NCBI GenBank assembly: GCA_024405255.1
Contig: JAKSOY010000076.1
Span: 1 to 17,865 of the forward strand
Source of the DNA: Kiritimatiellia bacterium
GTDB taxonomy: Bacteria > Verrucomicrobiota > Kiritimatiellia > RFP12 > UBA1067
Reading direction: 5' to 3'
Length of the DNA: 17,865 nt
Both the position numbers and the translations under genes were made by a program. Positions 6,878 to 17,865 of this stretch are shown here, in pieces (within the stretch, counting starts at the first letter, position 1; every line of letters starts with the position of its first letter). The notes below the pieces were generated by a model. That model made no database searches. It had not been told where the DNA came from and saw nothing but the letters and a program-made list of their open reading frames with translations.

Positions 6878-8668
6878 GGAATCAACGGTATTGGAAATCC
6901 TTATAACCAGTCGAGTGTCTACGGCAAGGGCGAGTTGGAGTCCTCGACGACCTTGGTGCGCGAGAGCAACGAGGCAATCCAGCAAGGCAATGTGGTCGTG
7001 ACGGAAGCGCGTGCGCGCGTGTCGTTCGCGGTGGCGACGCCGCAATTGGCGGACGCCATGAACCTGACGTTCGACGAGCGTCAGGAATTCATCCGGTCGT
7101 TCGAGGAGAAGGCCGCGAGCGCCACCGTGAACCTCGGCCACAAGTCGGTGATGCTCGACATCTACGCCGTGATGGAATTGATTCGCGAGATGGGGCAGAA
7201 GCTCCGCAACGCAATGCGTGAGATGCGCCAGTGCCAGAACCAGGCCATCCAGCAGAACCTCAAGAGCCAGGCGCAGATGCAGCGCGAAACAGCTTGGTGC
7301 CAGATGATCGGGGGCGCCATTGTCGGCGGTTTGCAGGCCGGGGCGTCCATCGTGGGCACTTTTAAGCAGATCGGCAGCCTCAACAAGCAGGCCGAGGTGG
7401 GCAAGAGCCTGGGCGCGGATATGGCGTCGGAGCAGCTTGACATGGCGAAGGTCGGAGGTCAGGAGGATCTGGCCCGGAAGCAGCTCGACTCCATCAAGAA
7501 GGATGCGCCTGCGGGGATCGACACCGGCAAGCCCCTGCTCAAGTCGGATAAAAACATGCCTGGCGATGTCAAGGTCGCCCGTGAGAAGATTGCCACGTTG
7601 CAGCAGGAGATCGCCGAGCTTCAGGGGAAGAAAGGCGGGGTGGAAGATGCGGTCGCCTCGGGCAAGCTTTCCGAACAGGAATTGGCTTCGTGCAAAGATC
7701 AGATTTCCAAACTGAGCGGAGAATCCAAGGCCAAAGGCGCCGAGCTGGAAAAGGCGGTCGCCGACTACGACCAGCTGGTGGAGGCCGACCCGGCGCGGGC
7801 GAACGAGCTGATGGGCCAGTACAAGGAGACCATCGCGGCCGATCGCAAGGAGCTGGCGGACGCGGTGAAGAGTCGGGATGAGCTCATAAGCCAGCATGCG
7901 CAGGAGCGGGCGGACTTGGACGATTCCGTCGAGCCGCACTACGACGAGGACTTCTATTCGAAATTAGACGCAAAGCAGGCGGGTGAACTGAAGGCCGCGT
8001 CTCAACGCGTGACCGATGCGCGCATGAAACTGGTTCAGGACTACCAAAATGCATCGATCGTCGTCGAATACGGCGAGACGGCCAAGGGACAGTCTCAGAC
8101 ACATGAGGCGATGCTGGCCGAGGTTGACGGTTACAAGCAGGAGTTTGAGAGTGCGCTGGATCGGGTCAACAACGAAAAACGCATCAACGGGAAGGCCTCT
8201 CCTAAAGCGCTGGTGGAGCTCGACGAGGCTAGGTACCGCTACAAGTTGGCGCGAGCGGAGCAGGTGCAGGTGTCCTCGACCTTCGACAAGCTCCCGCCCG
8301 ATGCGCACCAGAAGGCCGTGGGGACGCTGACGAACGAGCTGGCCGTACTTACCGACAGAGTGAACGCCGGCATGAAGGCCGGCGGTGCCGAGAAGTCGGC
8401 CGCCTACGGCATGATGATTCAGAATGCTTCGAATGCGCTTCTGGGTACATTGGGCCAGAAGGTCGTGGAGGGCATTACCCAGATCAAGCAGTCGGAAATC
8501 ACCGAGATGCAGGCGGACGAAAAGATGCTGGAGGAGCTACTCGACCAGCTCAAGGACCTCTTCGCCCAGGACCAGGCGCTCATCCAGAAGGCGCTCGAAA
8601 TCTTACAGAGCGTGATCTCCAAGGAGTCGCAGTCGCTCGAGGAAATCATCAACGCACTGAAGGCCTAG
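6875..8668 (+). CDS. sctB: Type III secretion minor translocator, SctB type (YopD/EspB/IpaC-like), unusually long
   Basis: Minor translocators carry one hydrophobic segment and complete the pore with SctE. This 597-residue protein has no Sec signal. It has a polar Asn/Ser-rich N-terminus, a partial chaperone-type motif PQLADA (from residue 56), a helical region, and one hydrophobic Gly/Ala segment (MIGGAIVGGLQAGASIVGTF, about 144-163) preceded by Gln/Arg-rich helix, as in EspB/YopD-class proteins. About 350 residues of charged coiled coil follow, then a C-terminal helical part with QDQALIQKALEIL that resembles the C-terminus of the upstream SctE. Family members are usually 300-400 residues, so the central coiled coil looks like an expansion. 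It follows sctE by 17 bases. It could alternatively be a second SctE-like translocator or a large effector. Confidence 0.62.
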   Translation: MGINGIGNPYNQSSVYGKGELESSTTLVRESNEAIQQGNVVVTEARARVSFAVATPQLADAMNLTFDERQEFIRSFEEKAASATVNLGHKSVMLDIYAVMELIREMGQKLRNAMREMRQCQNQAIQQNLKSQAQMQRETAWCQMIGGAIVGGLQAGASIVGTFKQIGSLNKQAEVGKSLGADMASEQLDMAKVGGQEDLARKQLDSIKKDAPAGIDTGKPLLKSDKNMPGDVKVAREKIATLQQEIAELQGKKGGVEDAVASGKLSEQELASCKDQISKLSGESKAKGAELEKAVADYDQLVEADPARANELMGQYKETIAADRKELADAVKSRDELISQHAQERADLDDSVEPHYDEDFYSKLDAKQAGELKAASQRVTDARMKLVQDYQNASIVVEYGETAKGQSQTHEAMLAEVDGYKQEFESALDRVNNEKRINGKASPKALVELDEARYRYKLARAEQVQVSSTFDKLPPDAHQKAVGTLTNELAVLTDRVNAGMKAGGAEKSAAYGMMIQNASNALLGTLGQKVVEGITQIKQSEITEMQADEKMLEELLDQLKDLFAQDQALIQKALEILQSVISKESQSLEEIINALKA

Positions 8669-8672
8669 CATC

Positions 8673-9242
8673 ATGTCCTCATCTATTCGTATCGATCTGG
8701 ATACAACCGGAGCGGCGGTCTACGGAACGCAGCTCCGGGATTATGCCATTGACGGAGAAATGGGCAAGACCTTTTCGGAGGTCATTGCCTTCGCGTCGCT
8801 TCGGCAGTCGCATTCGATTGAAATGGCCACGTCGGCGATTGCGTCCGTGGTGCGCGAGCGGCAGCGGAAGGTCAACGACCTTGCCGAGGTGCTGGCGGTT
8901 GTTTCGGCGGCCATTCCTTCGATGCCGAACAAGGGGGCGTCAGACGACCGCTGGAGCAAAATCAACAGTGAAGACATTGCCAACGCCAATGCGCTGCTGT
9001 CGAAGTACGGGCTTGCCACGATGTCGACGAACAAGGATGGGCAGATCAACTACGCGACGGCCTACCAGACGCAGAACGACATCCAGCTCAAGCTCGACAG
9101 CGAGAACAACGATCTTCAGCAGAATCTGACATCGTTGCAGTCGCTTGTCTCGAAAAGGGACAATGCGTTCTCAGTCGCGAACAAGGTGATTCAAAAGTGC
9201 AATGCGACGGCGCGTGGAACGATCAATGCGTTCGGCGCCTAA
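8673..9242 (+). CDS. EspA/SseB-like secreted filament or tip protein, paralogue 1 of 4
   Basis: EspA/SseB proteins are secreted and polymerise or cap the needle between injectisome and translocon; EspA itself is about 192 residues. This 189-residue protein has no Sec signal. It has an early helical pair (FSEVIAFASLRQSHSIEM, about 34-51, then a charged helix to about 90), a variable Asp/Asn-rich middle, and a long C-terminal helix with the shared signature SLQSLVSKRDNAFSVANKVI near residues 153-172. The other three paralogues end in the same pattern (LQ-x-hydrophobic-RD-x-aromatic). The gene begins 4 bases after sctB with only a weak GAAGG (8659-8663) upstream, so it probably relies on coupling. 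Family assignment rests on size, helix layout, C-terminal pattern and context; sequence identity to EspA is low. Confidence 0.6.
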   Translation: MSSSIRIDLDTTGAAVYGTQLRDYAIDGEMGKTFSEVIAFASLRQSHSIEMATSAIASVVRERQRKVNDLAEVLAVVSAAIPSMPNKGASDDRWSKINSEDIANANALLSKYGLATMSTNKDGQINYATAYQTQNDIQLKLDSENNDLQQNLTSLQSLVSKRDNAFSVANKVIQKCNATARGTINAFGA

Positions 9243-9254
9243 AAGGAGTGGGAA

Positions 9255-9827
9255 ATGGAAGGTATTGAACGTGTTGCGGTCGCCGAAGAGCGGCTGGGAG
9301 AAATGTGGGGCGTCTCGGCCTACGACTATCGGCTCAACAACCAGCAGGTGGATCTTCAGGATCTGCTCGTGCAGATCACCCAGCAGCGGGCGACGGCGAT
9401 CGAAGACGAAGTCAAGCCGCTGCAGACGATCATCAACCGCCGTAATGCGAAACTCGAGAAATACGGGGCGGTGCTGCAGGTGCTCACCACCATCCAGGCG
9501 CAGTTCACCGAAGATAAGACCGAGGCCTCTGCGGGTATCGGCTCGATCATCCCGCCCCTTGCCGACGAGGCGGAGTTCTGGAGCATCATGCATGAGATCG
9601 GCTATGACATCAGCGGTTCCGGCAGTTCGATCAATCTGAGCAAGTCCGAATGCGAAGGCTACGTTTCTCGTTGCAAGAGCAAGGTGGATGAAATGAACAA
9701 CGACGCGCAGCGCGACATGACGCGACTGCAGTCCGTCGTCGATCGCCGTGACGAATCCTATTCTACTGCGACCTCGCTGATGACGGCGGTGAGCGATTCG
9801 CGCAGCACGCTCATCAAGAACCTTTAA
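9255..9827 (+). CDS. EspA/SseB-like secreted filament or tip protein, paralogue 2 of 4
   Basis: This 190-residue protein lacks a Sec signal and has AAAAGGAG (9241-9248) 6 bases before its ATG. It aligns by eye with paralogue 1 in two places: a central charged helix ending in LxVLxxI (RRNAKLEKYGAVLQVLTTIQ, about 59-78), and the C-terminal helix MTRLQSVVDRRDESYSTATS (about 154-173) ending IKNL, close to the I-x-N-hydrophobic ends of many EspA/SseB proteins. The middle Gly/Ser-rich segment (SGSGSSINLS) is the likely variable loop. A structural subunit or a diversified cap of the secretion filament is the most likely role; the evidence is pattern and context. Confidence 0.6.
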   Translation: MEGIERVAVAEERLGEMWGVSAYDYRLNNQQVDLQDLLVQITQQRATAIEDEVKPLQTIINRRNAKLEKYGAVLQVLTTIQAQFTEDKTEASAGIGSIIPPLADEAEFWSIMHEIGYDISGSGSSINLSKSECEGYVSRCKSKVDEMNNDAQRDMTRLQSVVDRRDESYSTATSLMTAVSDSRSTLIKNL

Positions 9828-9839
9828 GGAGATGACACG

Positions 9840-10412
9840 ATGAGCCAGATTGAAAGCGTACAGGTGGGGTACAACCCCTACGGCGGCGCGGGGGCCGCGA
9901 CGCAGGTCAACCTCTATAGCTACAACGGTTGCGAAGGGCTGACCCTAGGCCAGCTCGTGAACGCGATCTGCGTACGCGTGGGCGTGGCGCTGGAGACCGA
10001 AAGCGTGAACAAGACGAATGTTCTCACCTGGACGACACGTCGTCTGCGTGCGCTCGCGGAGACGCTCGACGGGGTGGTGAACGGCACATTGAACTACGAC
10101 TCGGTTCTCTCCAGCGAGGGCTACGAGGGAATGAAGGTGCGGGACTTCCTCACGGGCGAGATGGAATACACCATCGCGCAGGCGGGGGGGGCGTCCGACG
10201 CTGCACTTCCCGCGTCGCTGGACAGCGTAACCGATCGTCTGACCTTCTTCGAACGGGTAAAGGGGAAGATCGATTCGGATACTTCGACCTCGCAGAAGGA
10301 CATGGTCGATCTGCAGACCTACATCTCGCGGCGCGATGTCGCCTATTCGACGGCCACGAGCTGCGTTCGTACCCTTGGCGCGACGCTTCAGGGCACGGTC
10401 GCCAATTTCTGA
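9840..10412 (+). CDS. EspA/SseB-like secreted filament or tip protein, paralogue 3 of 4
   Basis: This 190-residue protein has AAGGAG (9826-9831), which overlaps the preceding stop, 8 bases before the ATG. The N-terminus is polar and aromatic (GYNPYGGAGAATQVNLYSYN). The helix beginning LTLGQLVNAICVRVGVALET is shared with paralogue 4 (SIGQLVMAICLARATEME), making these two the closest pair. The C-terminal helix carries the common signature MVDLQTYISRRDVAYSTATS and ends VANF. There is no Sec signal and no membrane segment beyond the amphipathic helix. In EspA the two terminal helices form the coiled coil that packs the filament, and the same two-helix layout is visible here. Confidence 0.6.
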   Translation: MSQIESVQVGYNPYGGAGAATQVNLYSYNGCEGLTLGQLVNAICVRVGVALETESVNKTNVLTWTTRRLRALAETLDGVVNGTLNYDSVLSSEGYEGMKVRDFLTGEMEYTIAQAGGASDAALPASLDSVTDRLTFFERVKGKIDSDTSTSQKDMVDLQTYISRRDVAYSTATSCVRTLGATLQGTVANF

Positions 10413-10443
10413 TGACAGCATTTTAGTGAAAGGAAGATGAAAA

Positions 10444-11001
10444 ATGAATTTTACCACCGATGCAATACGTTTGAGCCTTCGCAATGCCGAAACCGGCAAG
10501 CCGCTGGAGGCAAATGTCTATAATGTGCAGTTCGACGACGGCACCTCGCGGGCGATGTCGATCGGCCAGCTGGTGATGGCCATCTGCCTTGCCCGTGCCA
10601 CCGAGATGGAGGGCAAGGTTGTCGACATCATGGGGGTGATGGCGAACACCACGGCCAACATCGAGGCGCTGGCCGACATCGAGGCGAAGATCATCGACCA
10701 GAACACGGCCAACCTCGGGAAGATCACCGGCAGCTGGACGGTGGTCAACGCCGACGGCGAGAACGTGCTGTGTACCACCGCCGATAGCGTGCTGGCGGCG
10801 CTCGACGTGAATCTCGGTACTACGGTCGACGCAATCATCGACAACATCGAGGCCACGCTCGATACGATGAACACCACCTCGCAGGAGCAGATGATCACCC
10901 TGCAGAGCCAGACGAACAAGCGCGACCAAAGTTACGAAATGATTTCCAACGTGCTCAAGAGCATGTACACGGTGATGAGCGGCATCGTAAACAATGTTTG
11001 A
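10444..11001 (+). CDS. EspA/SseB-like secreted filament or tip protein, paralogue 4 of 4
   Basis: This 185-residue protein has GAAAGGAAG (10428-10436) 7 bases before the ATG. It shares the GQLVxAIC helix with paralogue 3, has a long Asn/Asp/Ala-rich helical middle, and ends with the family C-terminal helix (MITLQSQTNKRDQSYEMISN) and the terminus SGIVNNV, close to the S-G-I-hydrophobic end of EspA. No Sec signal is present. It is the last of the eleven non-Sec genes. The next gene starts 40 bases later without a terminator, so it may be co-transcribed with the surface protein. Confidence 0.6.
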   Translation: MNFTTDAIRLSLRNAETGKPLEANVYNVQFDDGTSRAMSIGQLVMAICLARATEMEGKVVDIMGVMANTTANIEALADIEAKIIDQNTANLGKITGSWTVVNADGENVLCTTADSVLAALDVNLGTTVDAIIDNIEATLDTMNTTSQEQMITLQSQTNKRDQSYEMISNVLKSMYTVMSGIVNNV

Positions 11002-11009
11002 CGGGTTGA

Positions 11010-11027
11010 CGGCGAGAAACGTCGCCG
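11010..11027 (+). promoter_or_regulatory. Small hairpin abutting the ribosome binding site of the giant surface protein gene
   Basis: CGGCGA (11010-11015) pairs perfectly with TCGCCG (11022-11027) around a 6-base loop. The right arm ends exactly where the Shine-Dalgarno AAGGAG (11028-11033) begins. No T-run follows, so it is not a terminator. It may tune ribosome access or mark an mRNA processing boundary between the filament genes and the surface protein. Confidence 0.4.
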
Positions 11028-11040
11028 AAGGAGACGAGAG

Positions 11041-16182
<5,142 letters not shown>

Positions 16183-16187
16183 AGATT

Positions 16188-17666
16188 ATGAAGACGATTG
16201 TCAAAATGTCAAAATACTGGATCTTCGGGTTGCTGATCGGTTGTACGACGCTGATGTCGGCGCGTGCCGACACGAACACGACCTACACGGTGTCGTTCGA
16301 GAGCTACGAGGTGCGCGGTACGACCTATTCGGTGCAGCCGATTACGGGTTTGCATTCGGGCGATGCGCTGACGAAGTTGAATCCTTCGACGCTTCATCCC
16401 TGGTTGCTGGGATGGGCGGATGCTGCCGGTACGAAATACTACGATGAAAATGGTGTGGCGTTGCTGTCGTTCACGGGTGAGGCGGACCTGACGCTGCACG
16501 CGTTGATCGATGCGCCGTATTTTGTCCATCAGGTGACGTTTGCGGACTATGTCGTCGGCGGAAAGACCAATTCCGTCCCCCCTTTGACCTATCGGGAGGG
16601 CGATACCATGACGAATCTCGTCTCAGGGGTGGCCGAGTGGGTGCTGGGCTGGTATACGGCGGAAGACGGCAAGGGCGAGCAGTATTACGACAAGGAAGGC
16701 AAGCCGCTGATGTCCACGTTCAAGGCGCAGGCGGACGTGACGTTGTACGCGAAGATCGATCCGCAGTATCTGCCTCTCGGGGTGTACGTGAATGGGCGGG
16801 AACTCGATCCGATGACGGAAGAAGGCCGAGAGGGCGAAGGGTGGTCGTACGATGCCGACAATCGCCTCGTGACATTGAGTACCGCCGACGAATATGTGCT
16901 CTCCGGTTCCAATATCATCAGTAAAGTCCATTTCCTGGTCGTAAACAATGCAACCGTGGTGTTGTCGAATCTGGTGTTGCAGACCTCTTTGTCGTCTCGC
17001 TCGGGATTGATCGAAGTGGCTCGCGGGGCGGCTGTTGATATGAAGTTGTCTGGTGAGAATTCCCTTGTCGCCCAAGCTGAAGGCATCGCGGGAATCTTCT
17101 GTCCAACGGGTACGACGGTGAAGCTCTGGACGGATCGGAAGCGTGATGTCTCGTGGATGAACCCTACGAATACATCGTATCTTGGCGTTCTGACGGAATG
17201 CGAATATGCCAAAAAGGATCTCTCGGTACAGGGTGGGGTGTTCGCCGCGGCAATCGGCGGACGCAAGGCGACGGACGGCGGCGTTTCGGGTACGATCACC
17301 GTTCAGAACTGTTCGATCTGGGCAAGTGGAGGGAGTGGCGCCTGCGACATCGGTGCGGGCGATTGGTCCCTCCCGGCGGGAGGAACCAATGCCTGTGGAA
17401 CGGTCCGTTTCCTCGGATACCCCAATGTGCGCCCTGTCGTTTATGTGAATGATGCGCGTCCGAAGGTGTGCCCGATTCCGCACGGCGACTGGGAAACCCC
17501 GCTCTTTCCACGGTCGGTGGCCAGTCGGATCGCACCTGGGGAAACGTTTTACAATGTGTTTTGGTTCTCCTATGGAACCACGCGCGTGAAGTCCACCGTC
17601 TATTACAGCAGCAGCCATGTGGTCACCAACGAAATGTCGTACACCGTGACCCACACGTTGCGTTGA
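16188..17666 (+). CDS. Secreted or lipoprotein with two InlB-like repeats and a beta-helix-like C-terminal half
   Basis: From the ATG at 16188 the protein has 492 residues; an ATG overlapping the previous stop (16179) would add three. The N-terminus is a Sec signal, either a lipoprotein signal (LIGC, Cys19) or cleaved after SARA (residue 27). Two InlB-like/Listeria-Bacteroides repeats follow (about 33-106 and 110-190), each with a YTVSFESYEV or HQVTFADYVV strand, a GW segment and a TLHA or VTLYA end; they resemble the repeat in the 1713-residue neighbour. The C-terminal half has beta-helix-like strands (SGENSLVAQAEGIAGIFCPT), similar in style to Cthe_2159-type carbohydrate-binding folds. It is translationally coupled to the giant surface protein and is probably its accessory, anchor or partner. 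That role is inference. Confidence 0.8.
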   Translation: MKTIVKMSKYWIFGLLIGCTTLMSARADTNTTYTVSFESYEVRGTTYSVQPITGLHSGDALTKLNPSTLHPWLLGWADAAGTKYYDENGVALLSFTGEADLTLHALIDAPYFVHQVTFADYVVGGKTNSVPPLTYREGDTMTNLVSGVAEWVLGWYTAEDGKGEQYYDKEGKPLMSTFKAQADVTLYAKIDPQYLPLGVYVNGRELDPMTEEGREGEGWSYDADNRLVTLSTADEYVLSGSNIISKVHFLVVNNATVVLSNLVLQTSLSSRSGLIEVARGAAVDMKLSGENSLVAQAEGIAGIFCPTGTTVKLWTDRKRDVSWMNPTNTSYLGVLTECEYAKKDLSVQGGVFAAAIGGRKATDGGVSGTITVQNCSIWASGGSGACDIGAGDWSLPAGGTNACGTVRFLGYPNVRPVVYVNDARPKVCPIPHGDWETPLFPRSVASRIAPGETFYNVFWFSYGTTRVKSTVYYSSSHVVTNEMSYTVTHTLR

Positions 17667-17711
17667 CTGACTTCGGTTTTTGACCGAGGTGGGAGGGAGC
17701 CAGTTTTTTTT
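17667..17711 (+). terminator. Terminator-like hairpin and T8 after the surface protein genes
   Basis: Directly after the stop codon, CTTCGGT (17671-17677) pairs with ACCGAGG (17683-17689, one G-T wobble) around TTTTG. An alternative outer stem pairs 17667-17674 with 17696-17703 (one mismatch, one wobble) and ends exactly at T8 (17704-17711). Either fold gives an intrinsic terminator closing the long secretion/surface operon. Confidence 0.55.
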
Positions 17712-17749
17712 CGTTTCTGCACTTTTAACGAAAAAATACCCTTTGCTCC

Positions 17750-17777
17750 TTCACACATGACGGATTTGTGCTATAAT
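17750..17777 (+). promoter_or_regulatory. Near-consensus housekeeping promoter with extended -10
   Basis: A TTCACA -35 (17750-17755), a 16-base spacer and TATAAT (17772-17777) preceded by TGC make a near-consensus sigma-70-type promoter with extended -10. The start of transcription would be near 17784. The 16 bases 17763-17778 match 171-186 upstream of argC at 15 positions. Confidence 0.75.
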
Positions 17778-17780
17778 AAG

Positions 17781-17813
17781 AACGATTTGTCCTTCAAGGG
17801 GGGACGAATCGTT
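17781..17813 (+). promoter_or_regulatory. 12-bp hairpin at the predicted mRNA 5' end
   Basis: AACGATTTGTCC (17781-17792) pairs with GGACGAATCGTT (17802-17813) with one G-T wobble and a 9-base loop. It spans or directly follows the predicted transcription start and is followed by TT and mixed bases, not a clean T-run. It could stabilise the 5' end, act as an attenuator, or be an operator for a repressor over the start site. Confidence 0.5.
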
Positions 17814-17842
17814 TTGTGTCATTTCAAATAAAAGGAGACAAG

Positions 17843-17865
17843 ATGAAGCTCTCGAACGAACAATT
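17843..17865 (+). CDS. 5' end of a gene cut by the window edge
   Basis: ATG at 17843 follows AAAGGAG (17831-17837) by 5 bases and reads MKLSNEQ before the window ends. With the strong promoter and leader hairpin upstream, this is very likely a real and well expressed gene, but seven codons do not identify it. Confidence 0.65.

Noticed and set aside
5879..7939. 686-codon open frame on the minus strand
   Set aside because: It lies antisense to sctE and sctB, which have translocator-like structure, good ribosome binding sites and tight spacing. The reverse frame is open because of GC-rich codon bias; its Ala/Val run is the mirror of the Thr/Ala repeat.
11010..11027. Intrinsic terminator between filament genes and surface protein
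   Set aside because: The 6-bp stem is followed by the Shine-Dalgarno and not by a T-run.

Overview
The window is 17.9 kb of GC-rich DNA with every recognisable gene on the + strand. My best guess at the source is a host-associated member of the PVC superphylum, in the Kiritimatiellota/Lentisphaerota/Verrucomicrobiota area. This rests on three things: a type III secretion translocon locus, very large Sec-exported beta-helix proteins carrying InlB-like 'Listeria-Bacteroides' repeats and chlamydial Pmp-like GGAI/FxxN motifs, and DDP-repeat linkers. This is inference from gene content; there is no rRNA or other marker gene here. The first 52 bases are pure G and look like a contig-edge artefact.

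Region 1 (196-3343) is a compact housekeeping operon. argC (arginine biosynthesis) overlaps parB (chromosome partitioning) by ATGA. A secreted M28/glutaminyl-cyclase-like zinc enzyme follows 4 bases later. The operon ends at a clear intrinsic terminator (3306-3343). argC appears to be driven by an extended -10 promoter so close to the ATG that its message may be leaderless.

Region 2 (3414-11001) is the most interesting part: a tightly spaced run of eleven genes without a Sec signal. It starts with four small, largely coiled-coil proteins of unknown function. Next come a three-TPR SycD/LcrH/IpgC-type translocator chaperone, an IpaB/YopB/EspD-type major translocator (SctE) with an Ala/Thr tetrapeptide minisatellite and a PxLxxP-like chaperone-binding hexapeptide, and an unusually long YopD/EspB-type minor translocator (SctB). 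It ends with four consecutive paralogous proteins of about 190 residues that resemble EspA/SseB needle-tip or filament proteins. No ring, ATPase, export-gate or needle gene lies in the window, so this is a detached 'delivery end' module.

Region 3 (11041-17666) has two Sec-exported surface proteins in the same orientation with no terminator before them. The first is a 1713-residue modular protein (Gly-rich domain, InlB-like repeat, Pmp-like beta-helix, DDP linker, C-terminal domain). The second is a translationally coupled protein of about 492 residues with two InlB-like repeats and a possible lipoprotein signal. A terminator-like structure follows (17667-17711). Then comes a near-consensus promoter whose -10 region is almost identical to that of argC, a 12-bp hairpin at the predicted mRNA 5' end, and the first codons of another gene cut by the window edge.

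Taken together, regions 2 and 3 could be one transcript of about 14 kb that couples a contact-dependent translocon and filament set to a large adhesin-like surface protein. No gene-free stretch exceeds 300 bases.
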